From contig JAUSPM010000168.1 of NCBI GenBank assembly GCA_030655675.1, positions 1 to 7,565 on the forward strand: 7,565 nucleotides of DNA. Reading direction: 5' to 3'. This document shows, one piece after another, positions 1 through 5,410 of this stretch (the stretch's first letter is position 1; the number at the start of each line of letters is the position of its first letter). The stretch comes from Methanosarcinaceae archaeon. GTDB lineage: Archaea > Halobacteriota > Methanosarcinia > Methanosarcinales > Methanosarcinaceae. The position numbers and the translations under genes were made by a program. Below the pieces are notes generated by a model. That model made no database searches. It was not told where the DNA came from and saw only the letters and a program-made list of their open reading frames with translations.

Positions 1-1
1 A

Positions 2-343
2 ATAATACATTTGATTGCAATAATATTTGCTATAGCAGGTGTCTTTATTGTTATTCGTATAATGTTTAAATGTAAAACTATTAACGTCGAAGTGTTGAAA
101 GCAAGAGTTTTCCTGAACAAGACGTTTCTAAAAAAGAACTTCACTTATGTTAGTATTGCAACCATATCTCTTGTTCCATATCAAATTATGGAATTATTTG
201 ATCATATTACGTTTTTTTCAGAAAACCATATTATTTATAAAATATCAGAGATCCTGGAATTGGTTTCACTCATATTCCTTGTTATGTTATTATATGAATG
301 GTACAAGATATTATTAAATAATAAAATTTGTCAAACGCCATGA
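2..343 (+). CDS. Hypothetical membrane protein, 5'-truncated by window edge
   Basis: I do not recognise this protein. The frame is open to the left edge of the window, so the true start is probably upstream. The first possible start inside the window is TTG at 11, which would fall inside a hydrophobic helix. Counting from that TTG, three hydrophobic segments are visible: about residues 1-18, 44-64 (through VPYQIMELF) and 78-100 (ending LLYEWYKIL). They are separated by a basic stretch and a short polar loop. It is therefore probably an integral membrane protein with at least three helices and a short tail ending KICQTP. The gene converges on the UPF0280 gene. A T6 run at 366-371 shortly after the stop could end its transcript. 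Coding status is supported by length and the helix pattern only, and the function is unknown. Confidence 0.5.
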   Translation: MIHLIAIIFAIAGVFIVIRIMFKCKTINVEVLKARVFLNKTFLKKNFTYVSIATISLVPYQIMELFDHITFFSENHIIYKISEILELVSLIFLVMLLYEWYKILLNNKICQTP

Positions 344-403
344 ATTTACAATCATTTAAAGGATCTTTTTTGATTTAGTATATATTTTATAAATATACAG
401 TGT

Positions 404-437
404 GAGTAAATCCGAGCGTTAGTGAGGAATTTCTCGT
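404..437. repeat. Palindromic dispersed repeat, copy A
   Basis: This imperfect hairpin has arms 404-413 and 426-435 (8 of 10 positions pair) and sits between two convergent genes. A near-identical sequence lies at 7380-7412, sharing GAGTAAATCCGAG on the left arm and TTTCTCGT on the right, with one indel in the loop. It starts only 8 bp beyond the stop of the UPF0280 gene, so it may also serve as a 3' hairpin for that transcript. Because it is duplicated elsewhere, a REP/MITE-like mobile origin is likely. That origin is inferred. Confidence 0.55.
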
Positions 438-444
438 TTTATCC

Positions 445-1158
445 TTATGCCTTCGTAATACACTCATACCTCACATCCGCACGCGTGATCTTTGGCACAT
501 CGCCCCACATTCCCATATACTCCCCCTGGATCACAACCGCGCCCTTGATCCCCGACACAACCTTCACGACATCAAATGCTTTTTCAACAGACTCTCGTCC
601 AACCTCTACTGCATTTCCAAGAGCGGTAGCAGCAGAATCTGCAAGTGAAACATCATCTGAGAATATGATGGCAGCATCTGCCATCCCGAAACTGATGGAA
701 GGACCAACTGTTCCTGCTGAGGTACACACGCCAGTTATACTGTCCCTGGGTTCAATGGTGAATGCAAGGTTTTTGATCGGTGATTCTCCGGCATATATCC
801 CCATCACGACAGGACGGTCATTGATGATCGCCACATCTCCGCCATTATCCACAATGGCGTACGATGCGCCGGCATCAACCATCGCTTCAACGGCAAGTGC
901 AGCAACCGTTCCTGCAACCGCACTCATGGGTCCGATACCCATAACATTTCCGGCATCAACAAGCCGCTTAACTACTTCTGGTGCACCCGGTGTACAGGTG
1001 TGCGGCTCAAGTGTTATCTTAAAAAAATGATCTGACAAAATGTAGCGCTCAAGTTGTGCGCGGTGTAGTCGTATAGCCTCTTTGGCAATTTCAATATGCG
1101 ACTGCTCATCTGCTGTGATGGTTACAATCGTTTCTTTCAACTGAAAATGTTCTTTCAT
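445..1158 (-). CDS. UPF0280 (COG2122) ApbE-like protein, sulfide-assimilation associated
   Basis: This 237-residue protein matches the UPF0280/COG2122 family, at the usual family length and start (MKEHFQLKETIVTI). Visible family features are PHTCTPGAPE at about 52-61, a glycine/alanine-rich segment MGIGPMSAVAGTVA at 73-86, VDNGGDVAI at 103-111 (like the GGD motif of ApbE flavin transferases), and TGVCTSAGTVGPSISFG at 142-158. From the literature as I recall it, the Methanosarcina acetivorans homologue (MA1715) is needed for efficient growth on sulfide, so a role in sulfur transfer or homocysteine formation is known for the family, while the chemistry is not settled. Here it lies downstream of, and on the same strand as, the two aspartate-semialdehyde sulfurtransferase subunits, 107 bp after the ferredoxin stop. 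No Shine-Dalgarno precedes the ATG. A TATA-like box about 28 bp upstream suggests a leaderless mRNA of its own. Confidence 0.88.
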   Translation of the reverse strand: MKEHFQLKETIVTITADEQSHIEIAKEAIRLHRAQLERYILSDHFFKITLEPHTCTPGAPEVVKRLVDAGNVMGIGPMSAVAGTVAALAVEAMVDAGASYAIVDNGGDVAIINDRPVVMGIYAGESPIKNLAFTIEPRDSITGVCTSAGTVGPSISFGMADAAIIFSDDVSLADSAATALGNAVEVGRESVEKAFDVVKVVSGIKGAVVIQGEYMGMWGDVPKITRADVRYECITKA

Positions 1159-1175
1159 GCTGACAACGTATTATC

Positions 1176-1212
1176 AAAAAAAGATAAATAGATGCTGATT
1201 CTCACCAGCATC
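1176..1212 (-). terminator. Hairpin plus oligo-T between ferredoxin and UPF0280 genes
   Basis: On the minus strand a perfect 7-bp stem (GATGCTG/CAGCATC, 1206-1212 with 1191-1197) with an 8-nt loop is followed by an AT-rich spacer and T7 (1182-1176). This resembles an intrinsic terminator. Archaeal termination relies mainly on the oligo-T, so the run alone could act. It would end or attenuate the sulfurtransferase operon before the UPF0280 gene. Confidence 0.5.
1183..1190 (-). promoter_or_regulatory. Candidate TATA box for the UPF0280 gene
   Basis: The minus strand reads TATTTATC, centred about 28 bp upstream of the UPF0280 ATG at 1158. With archaeal TATA-to-start spacing of about 26 bp, transcription would begin at or just before the ATG. 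That agrees with the missing Shine-Dalgarno. It overlaps the spacer of the terminator-like element, so the call is tentative. Confidence 0.3.
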
Positions 1213-1265
1213 CAACATCCAAAATTCAAACGATTTACTTTACTATACTTACTGTTCTTACGATC

Positions 1266-1652
1266 TTATTGTTCAAGTGTAAGTGCACCATGAGGACACA
1301 TTTCAATACATGTTCCACACTGGATACATTTTCCTTCATCAAGGTTTACGCTCCAGTCCTCACCAAAAGTGAACACCTTGACCGGACAAACGGATACACA
1401 CGCACCACATTCGACACACTCATCCTCATCCCTCGATATTGGTTTATCCATTACAGTTACTTTCGCACCACGTGATGTCAGAGCAGCCTTTATCTTATTA
1501 AACTCATCATTTGGCACATCTGCTATGATCTCACCTTTTGTGGAATCAATATGTGCCTGTGAGATGTTTAAAAGCGTGCGGGTCTCAAGTATAACCTCTG
1601 CGATTATCGGAGTTACTACAATATCGGGTGCAACATTAATCCTGATTTTCAT
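1266..1652 (-). CDS. NIL-domain ferredoxin, L-aspartate semialdehyde sulfurtransferase iron-sulfur subunit
   Basis: This 128-residue protein has an N-terminal NIL domain (about 1-70) and a C-terminal 2x[4Fe-4S] ferredoxin domain. The cluster ligands are visible as C79-x2-C82-x2-C85-x3-C89-P and C109-x2-C112-x2-C115-x3-C119-P. The arrangement matches the methanogen protein MA1822, which works with the DUF39-CBS partner to turn aspartate semialdehyde and sulfide into homocysteine, probably supplying electrons. The ATG at 1652 is chosen over the GTG at 1661 because AAGGAGGTG at 1659-1667 sits ideally for the ATG and overlaps the GTG. The gene starts 2 bp after the partner's stop, and the Shine-Dalgarno lies inside the partner's last codons, so the two are translationally coupled. 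It is cytoplasmic, with all eight cysteines intact. Confidence 0.93.
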   Translation of the reverse strand: MKIRINVAPDIVVTPIIAEVILETRTLLNISQAHIDSTKGEIIADVPNDEFNKIKAALTSRGAKVTVMDKPISRDEDECVECGACVSVCPVKVFTFGEDWSVNLDEGKCIQCGTCIEMCPHGALTLEQ

Positions 1653-1654
1653 AT

Positions 1655-3157
1655 CTAGCACCTCCTTGCGAGTAGTTTGCTTATGTCATCACTCGTGATG
1701 ATACCAATCACTTGATCGTTTTTGTCTACAACCGGCATTGCAGATACGTTGTTCTGGTCAAGCCTGTATGCAGCAATATCAATCGTTTCACCAGATATTG
1801 CTTTTACTGTATCTTTAGTCATTATGTCTTCGACCAGATCAAATTTGTCTTCTGCAACTGCTTTTGAAATGTCCCATGATGTAACGATCCCAACAAGGGA
1901 ATTGTTGTTTGATACCACAGGAAGATGGTTAAACTCACTTTCAATGATCTTCTTTGCAGCTTCATAAACACTTGCGTCCTGCTTGATCGTCACGACATTA
2001 CCGGACATGATATCTCCGACCAATGGGGTTTCTTGTGTCTGTAACATTGGTTTGAACACGCCTACAGTTGGCAGGCGGTCAACAGGCAGACTTACAAAGA
2101 ACTCTCCGCGCTTGATCCAGTCTTTCAATTCACCTGCGATCTTTCGAGCGACCTTGAAACTTGACATTGAGGATGTTGGTACTTCCCTGCCGTTTATGTC
2201 AATAGTACCGGATTTGAGTTGCTCGTATGTTACCTGTCCGAGTTTTGGACGGGCACGGCTTGCAGTTGCATAATCCAGAATGTTAGTTGAAATGTCTGCA
2301 TCGGAAACCGCTGTTGCCAGTGCAACCCTTTCGTTTATTATTGGTATAGGAATGCCTATTCCAAGATAGAGTGATGTACCGTACCCTGGGAATGTTGCTG
2401 CCCGCACATAATCAGGATTCATTTTCTTCAGGTCACCCTGAACCATGATCGTACCGAATTTATTGGTTGGATCGTGCTGGGTGCCGGCTCCTGTGACGTA
2501 ACCCTGTGCACCACCAAGGAATATTCTTGTTCCGGTTCCGATGGTTTCATAATTCGGATCATTTGACAATGGTGAGAGTACACCGGCTGCAGAGTATGTC
2601 GCATTGCCGTAATCAGGCAATAATGCACCCATGTATGTGTGCAATGTGCGGTTCGAACTGTTAGTCGCAACGTTGTACTTCTGATAACAGTTTCTTGGAT
2701 TCATCATCACTGCCTGATTAATGTCATCAAGAGTAATGGTTGTGTCAAGTTGCTTTCGTGGATAACAATCTGTGCCATAAGCTGTTGCATGTACATCAAC
2801 TGACTTGCCACGGAGCAGGTCTTCGATAACGTGAGCACCGCCATACTCCATTCCGCGCGATTCAGACAGTTGGGTTACTCCAATGTATGCATCTACAGCC
2901 GCAAGTCCGGTATAGGCTTCCACATCATTGAACCAAACTTTTTGCATCTTGATCGGTGGTTCGGAATGTCCCAGATTTACCCATACACCCGATGAACACA
3001 TTGCACCGAAAGTACCGGTTGTTACAACATCGACTTCCTTTGCAGCACCATCTGCGCCAAGTTCTGCCACAATACCGACCATTTCCTCGGCTGTGACAAC
3101 ATTAACGCTTCCGTCTTTTATCCTACGATTAATTTCATGAATAGATTTTTCAACCAT
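1655..3157 (-). CDS. DUF39-CBS protein, L-aspartate semialdehyde sulfurtransferase (homocysteine biosynthesis)
   Basis: This 500-residue protein has an N-terminal DUF39 (homocysteine biosynthesis) domain over roughly 1-370 and two C-terminal CBS domains at about 381-442 (from GDIMSGNVVTI) and 443-500 (from EDIMTKDTVKA). It corresponds to MA1821 of Methanosarcina, which forms homocysteine from aspartate semialdehyde by sulfur transfer. Cysteines fall at 54 (FGAMCSSGVW) and 131 (YGTDCYPRK). As I recall, these are the numbers of the functionally important cysteines in the Methanosarcina protein, and they support the start chosen here. ATG 3157 is preferred to the in-frame GTG at 3166, because GAGGTG at 3164-3169 lies 6 nt before the ATG and contains that GTG. 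It is the first gene of a coupled two-gene operon, with UPF0280 beyond. The CBS pair may sense adenosyl ligands such as SAM, which is inferred. The gene appears intact. Confidence 0.95.
   Translation of the reverse strand: MVEKSIHEINRRIKDGSVNVVTAEEMVGIVAELGADGAAKEVDVVTTGTFGAMCSSGVWVNLGHSEPPIKMQKVWFNDVEAYTGLAAVDAYIGVTQLSESRGMEYGGAHVIEDLLRGKSVDVHATAYGTDCYPRKQLDTTITLDDINQAVMMNPRNCYQKYNVATNSSNRTLHTYMGALLPDYGNATYSAAGVLSPLSNDPNYETIGTGTRIFLGGAQGYVTGAGTQHDPTNKFGTIMVQGDLKKMNPDYVRAATFPGYGTSLYLGIGIPIPIINERVALATAVSDADISTNILDYATASRARPKLGQVTYEQLKSGTIDINGREVPTSSMSSFKVARKIAGELKDWIKRGEFFVSLPVDRLPTVGVFKPMLQTQETPLVGDIMSGNVVTIKQDASVYEAAKKIIESEFNHLPVVSNNNSLVGIVTSWDISKAVAEDKFDLVEDIMTKDTVKAISGETIDIAAYRLDQNNVSAMPVVDKNDQVIGIITSDDISKLLARRC
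1659..1667 (-). promoter_or_regulatory. Strong Shine-Dalgarno deciding the ferredoxin start
   Basis: The minus strand reads AAGGAGGTG, a full anti-16S match, with its GGAGG core 8 nt from the ATG at 1652. It lies within the last three sense codons of the upstream sulfurtransferase gene, which links translation of the two subunits. Confidence 0.85.
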
Positions 3158-3201
3158 ACTATACACCTCACATAAACGTTTTTTGTAATATTCATGTAAT
3201 G

Positions 3202-3210
3202 CATATATTA
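3202..3210 (-). promoter_or_regulatory. Candidate TATA box of the homocysteine operon
   Basis: The minus strand reads TAATATATG about 45-53 bp upstream of the ATG at 3157. Typical archaeal spacing would put the transcription start near 3180, leaving a leader of roughly 20 nt that carries the GAGGTG Shine-Dalgarno. The 12-bp repeat array begins about 65 bp further upstream. Confidence 0.45.
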
Positions 3211-3274
3211 CTTATAGTTATTTGTTTGTGGGTTGCTGCGTTTTGGAGCATATTTAACAATTTCGTGATCTTGG

Positions 3275-3409
3275 TTGACGGTTTTGTCTGACGCATGTCT
3301 GATTAATGTCTGACGTGTGTCTGACAACCTGTTTGACAACCTGTTTGACAACCTGTTTGACAATCTGTTTGACAACCTGTTTGACAATCTGTTTGACAAC
3401 CTGTTTGAC
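3275..3409. repeat. Tandem array of 12-bp repeats grading into 11-bp spaced copies
   Basis: Seven full tandem copies of TGACAACCTGTT occupy 3322-3405. Copies 4 and 6 carry one C-to-T change (TGACAATCTGTT), and an eighth copy is partial (TGACT, 3406-3410). To the left the core YTGAY recurs at 3288, 3299, 3310 and 3321 with 11-bp spacing (units TGTCTGACGCA, TGTCTGATTAA, TGTCTGACGTG), and once more at 3275. The unit contains GTT-N4-AAC, a short dyad. Because 12 is a multiple of three, both strands stay open: an FDNL repeat in the plus frame and an RLSN repeat in the minus frame. This is a sequence artefact, not evidence of genes. The array lies between two divergent genes, upstream of both predicted promoters, so it could be an operator array or simply a minisatellite. 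Confidence 0.9.
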
Positions 3410-3420
3410 TATCATCGAGG

Positions 3421-3449
3421 CTCAGTTCAAAAACCCGAACAGCACATGA
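3421..3449. repeat. 29-bp direct repeat, left copy, before the methyltransferase
   Basis: This stretch matches 4169-4197 at 25 of 29 positions in the same orientation, with the shared core CCCGAACAGC. It lies between the 12-bp array and the methyltransferase promoter. The two copies bracket the methyltransferase gene. Confidence 0.7.
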
Positions 3450-3452
3450 AGA

Positions 3453-3468
3453 GAAAAAAGATATTTAT
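3453..3468 (+). promoter_or_regulatory. Candidate BRE/TATA promoter of the methyltransferase
   Basis: A purine-rich stretch GAAAAAAG (3453-3460) runs directly into ATATTTAT (3461-3468), the layout of an archaeal BRE plus TATA box. A start about 26 bp from the box centre falls near 3490, just before the ATG at 3494. That suggests a nearly leaderless mRNA and argues against in-frame starts at 3317, 3446, 3467 and 3473. Confidence 0.45.
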
Positions 3469-3493
3469 GGATATGAATGATATTAAGATTATT

Positions 3494-4126
3494 ATGGATG
3501 CATCAACTAAAGAACACTGGAATGAAATTTATACGTACTTAGATGCTGATGAGCTAACATGGTATGAAGAAAATCCTGAAGCTTCTATGTCGTTACTGGC
3601 TAAATGTAACATTAATAAAAATGAATCAGTATTAGATGTAGGAGCCGGAGAATCCACATTTATTGATCATCTTGTTGATCAGGGATTTAAAAATATCATT
3701 GCTATCGACATAAGTGAAGTAGCTCTGAATAAATTAAAAGAACGATTGGGTGAAGAAAATGCCTCTTTGGTAACATGGATAGCAGATGATATTACTCAGC
3801 CTGTTCAAATCCGGGATCTGAGTGATATTGCATTGTGGCATGATAGAGCGGTATTACATTTTTTGTTAGATGAAAAACAGCAGGATGCATATTTATCAAC
3901 TCTAAAGAAAGTGGTGAGAAAAGATGGTTATGTTATTATTGCTACATTTTCGCTAAAGGGTGCACAGAAATGTAGTGGTCTGGAAATAAAGAATTACGAC
4001 CAGAACATGCTTGCAAAATTCCTGGGGGACGATTTTAGCCTACTTGAATTTTTTGATTATACACATCATATGCCTTCCGGTGAGCCAAGACCATACATCT
4101 ATACGTTATTTCAAAAAAATAAGTGA
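3494..4126 (+). CDS. Class I SAM-dependent methyltransferase, substrate unknown
   Basis: This 210-residue protein has a Rossmann methyltransferase fold. Motif I is VLDVGAGES at 47-55, the acidic residue binding the SAM ribose is probably D72 in IIAIDISE, motif II/III is ADDI at 97-100, and the motif IV-like segment is LWHDRAVLHFL at 114-124. The end, MPSGEPRPYIYTLFQ, is typical of a small TPMT-like/methyltransferase-25 group that begins KEHWNEIY. The substrate cannot be read from the sequence. The start is uncertain. The frame is open back to a GTG at 3317 through the 12-bp repeats, and ATGs lie at 3446, 3467 and 3473. ATG 3494 is chosen because family similarity begins there (MDASTKEHWNEIY) and a BRE/TATA-like box lies at 3453-3468, though no Shine-Dalgarno is present. 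The gene looks more AT-rich than the sulfur cluster, is flanked by direct repeats and abuts an IS, which suggests an acquired accessory gene. Confidence 0.87.
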   Translation: MDASTKEHWNEIYTYLDADELTWYEENPEASMSLLAKCNINKNESVLDVGAGESTFIDHLVDQGFKNIIAIDISEVALNKLKERLGEENASLVTWIADDITQPVQIRDLSDIALWHDRAVLHFLLDEKQQDAYLSTLKKVVRKDGYVIIATFSLKGAQKCSGLEIKNYDQNMLAKFLGDDFSLLEFFDYTHHMPSGEPRPYIYTLFQKNK

Positions 4127-4168
4127 TTCGAGTGCATCTGCGTCTAATTTTAATTATGTGGTGCCCTG

Positions 4169-4197
4169 CCCAGTCCAAAATCCCGAACAGCGCATGA
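4169..4197. repeat. 29-bp direct repeat, right copy, after the methyltransferase
   Basis: This is the partner of 3421-3449, with 25 of 29 identical positions, 42 bp after the methyltransferase stop. The remainder of 4127-4318 has no gene. It holds a G-rich stretch (about 4210-4250), a purine-rich GAGGAGGAGAGG stretch and a T7 run (4298-4304) that could end the methyltransferase transcript. Confidence 0.7.
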
Positions 4198-4318
4198 TAA
4201 GTATTACAATAGGCGCGAGGGTAGGTGAGATGGGGTGAAGGGGCGCTGGATTTGAAAGAGAGGAGGAGAGGTTTTCGAGCTAATTCCTATGTTTATGTTT
4301 TTTTGTAAAGGTTATATA

Positions 4319-4341
4319 TAGTCAAAGCGATAAATAATTAG
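4319..4341 (+). repeat. IS630 terminal inverted repeat (transposase 3' side)
   Basis: This end begins TAGTCAAAGCGA and matches the reverse complement of 5374-5396 at 18 of 23 positions. The transposase stop codon (4322-4324) lies inside it. Confidence 0.8.
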
Positions 4342-4837
4342 AAACATTGTGCCTAAAAAATCCTTTTTTCCATAGTGTAGTTAGACTACTCCATAAGTCC
4401 TTTTTCTTTGAAAATGAATAAATTTGTAATAATTCTTGTCGTGTTCGTTCCCAACAAAATTCAACTGGATTTTTATCCGGTGCTGCGGTTGAAAAATATT
4501 CATACTCCAACCAATCTTTATTGGTATCCAAGTATGCTTTAGCATCTTTAGATGTATGAAAACTTGCCTTATCAAGTATTAAAAATACTTTGTGATTAAT
4601 GTCTATTTTGAATTTTTCTAGCGACTCAATAAATGAAATTGTGTTTTGTTTGTCTCCTAAATCATAGTGATAAAAATCATTGTCTTCAGTATAAAAACCA
4701 CCAACATTGATTTTTTCTTTCGTTCCTGATATGTACTTTATTGGTTTGGATCCTTTTAGAGCCCAGACTCTCGCTTTATCAGTTTCAAGATTTATTGAAC
4801 ATTCATCATGACAAACTAATTTGTATTTTTCACCCAA
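4322..4837 (-). CDS. IS630 transposase, OrfB: DDE catalytic domain (reached by -1 frameshift)
   Basis: The C-terminal half of an IS630/Tc1-mariner (DDE_3) transposase cuts and joins the element's DNA at TA sites. The catalytic triad is visible: first Asp in LVCHDECS, second Asp in FLILDKASFH, and Glu in APDKNPVEFCWE. The coordinates start at a TTG codon at 4837, but no convincing start signal precedes it. The frame stays open upstream through KKKRN to a stop at 4874-4876, across the A8 run shared with OrfA. It is therefore most likely made only as an OrfA-OrfB fusion by -1 frameshifting. The fused product would be 338 residues (4322-5337), the normal length for the family. The alternative is that the A8 length is a simple mutation or sequencing error in a single-frame gene. 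Confidence 0.88.
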   Translation of the reverse strand: MGEKYKLVCHDECSINLETDKARVWALKGSKPIKYISGTKEKINVGGFYTEDNDFYHYDLGDKQNTISFIESLEKFKIDINHKVFLILDKASFHTSKDAKAYLDTNKDWLEYEYFSTAAPDKNPVEFCWERTRQELLQIYSFSKKKDLWSSLTTLWKKGFFRHNVSNYLSL

Positions 4838-5337
4838 TAAGTTTCGCTTTTTTTTACATTTTTTAAAAATTCTTCAGTCAATTCCGCATTCCTGCGCTTG
4901 CTTCTGGGTCTGCAAACTATCTTTTTAAACCCCATTATATTAAGAAGTTCTTGTATTCGCCTTAAAGAATATCTTACATTATATTTTTCAAATATATGCT
5001 CTCGCACATCTTTACTTTGCCAACCTCGATTATAACCATCAGGAGTTTTTATTGAATTTGCTAGGTCCAATTTTAATTCAACTAATTGATTATCAGTGAG
5101 TAAAGATTTCAAACCACGACCTTCTTTAATTTTTAAATTTTGCAGACCTTCAGAATTGATTTGATTAATCCAATTATAAACAGTAGCCAAACACACAGAC
5201 AGTTTGCTCGCAACAGTAGCAGGAGAATTATTCTCCTTAATCAATAAAACGGCTTGAAGTTTCTTCCTTGCTATTTTGTCATTTTCATTATTGATTGCAT
5301 CAATAATGTCTTCAGACGTAAAAGATATTTCTGTCAT
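4816..5337 (-). CDS. IS630 transposase, OrfA: helix-turn-helix DNA-binding domain
   Basis: This 173-residue N-terminal part of the transposase binds the element ends. A helix-turn-helix is visible at about 38-60 (SPATVASKLSVCLATVYNWI). It is followed by a linker with a basic GRG motif and a second winged-helix-like segment (GWQSKDVREHIFEKYNVRYSLRRIQELL) ending in the basic RPRSKRRN, as in IS630/Tc1 proteins. The in-frame stop comes only about 11 codons past the A8 slippery run at 4848-4855, so the zero-frame tail SETYWVKNTN is not family-like. The start ATG at 5337 has no Shine-Dalgarno. A TATA box about 27 bp upstream suggests a leaderless transcript. Confidence 0.88.
   Translation of the reverse strand: MTEISFTSEDIIDAINNENDKIARKKLQAVLLIKENNSPATVASKLSVCLATVYNWINQINSEGLQNLKIKEGRGLKSLLTDNQLVELKLDLANSIKTPDGYNRGWQSKDVREHIFEKYNVRYSLRRIQELLNIMGFKKIVCRPRSKRRNAELTEEFLKNVKKSETYWVKNTN
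4849..4867 (-). promoter_or_regulatory. Candidate programmed -1 ribosomal frameshift site (two slippery heptamers)
   Basis: In the OrfA reading frame the minus strand carries T_TTA_AAA (4867-4861) and, five nucleotides further, A_AAA_AAA (4855-4849). Both fit the X_XXY_YYZ rule for -1 slippage, and a -1 shift at either one joins OrfA to the OrfB frame with no stop between. No obvious stimulatory stem is seen downstream. Confidence 0.6.
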
Positions 5338-5360
5338 GCTTTAGACATATCATTTGAGGT

Positions 5361-5368
5361 ATATAAAA
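5361..5368 (-). promoter_or_regulatory. TATA box of the IS630 transposase
   Basis: The minus strand reads TTTTATAT inside the element, centred about 27 bp upstream of the transposase ATG at 5337. That predicts transcription starting at the ATG (leaderless). Confidence 0.45.
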
Positions 5369-5373
5369 TCTTT

Positions 5374-5396
5374 CTATCTATTCTTCGCGTTGACTA
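5374..5396 (-). repeat. IS630 terminal inverted repeat (transposase 5' side)
   Basis: Read on the minus strand this end begins TAGTCAACGCGA. It is followed outside by TA. The transposase promoter lies just inside it. Confidence 0.8.
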
Positions 5397-5410
5397 TAGA
5401 CCATGCAGCA

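Larger units (their letters stand above)
4319..5396 (-). mobile_element. Complete IS630-family insertion sequence
   Basis: The element is about 1,078 bp and is bounded by imperfect terminal inverted repeats at 4319-4341 and 5374-5396 (18 of 23 matching, both beginning TAGTCAA). A TA lies directly outside each end (4317-4318 and 5397-5398), as expected for the TA target duplication of IS630/Tc1-mariner elements. The transposase fills almost the whole element on the minus strand, in two overlapping frames. Size, ends and intact DDE residues suggest a potentially active copy. It sits in the gap between the methyltransferase and the dGTPase gene, damaging neither. Exact ends could shift by 2 bp because of the TATA ambiguity. 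Confidence 0.88.

Noticed and set aside
378..400. AT-rich palindrome GTATAT...ATATAC as promoter or operator
   Set aside because: It lies in a convergent gap where no promoter is needed, and AT-rich dyads like this arise easily by chance.
422..1030. Long plus-strand open frame (202 codons) opposite UPF0280
   Set aside because: It is the antisense shadow of a clearly recognised gene. Its composition is rich in Thr/Ser/Pro/Ala, typical of a complement frame, and it has no family resemblance.
3208..3399. Minus-strand frame encoding an RLSN repeat protein
   Set aside because: It arises only because the 12-bp repeat is a multiple of three and has no stop in this frame. Nothing protein-like lies outside the repeats.
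3275..3409. CRISPR array
   Set aside because: Units are 12 bp in direct tandem with no spacers, and no cas gene is present.
4011..4238. Plus-strand frame overlapping the methyltransferase 3' end
   Set aside because: It is mostly out of frame with a real gene, and its downstream part is intergenic repeat sequence with no promoter or ribosome site.
4205..4250. G-rich stretch as a possible G-quadruplex or RNA gene
   Set aside because: Only three runs of three or more G are present and no convincing paired structure was found.
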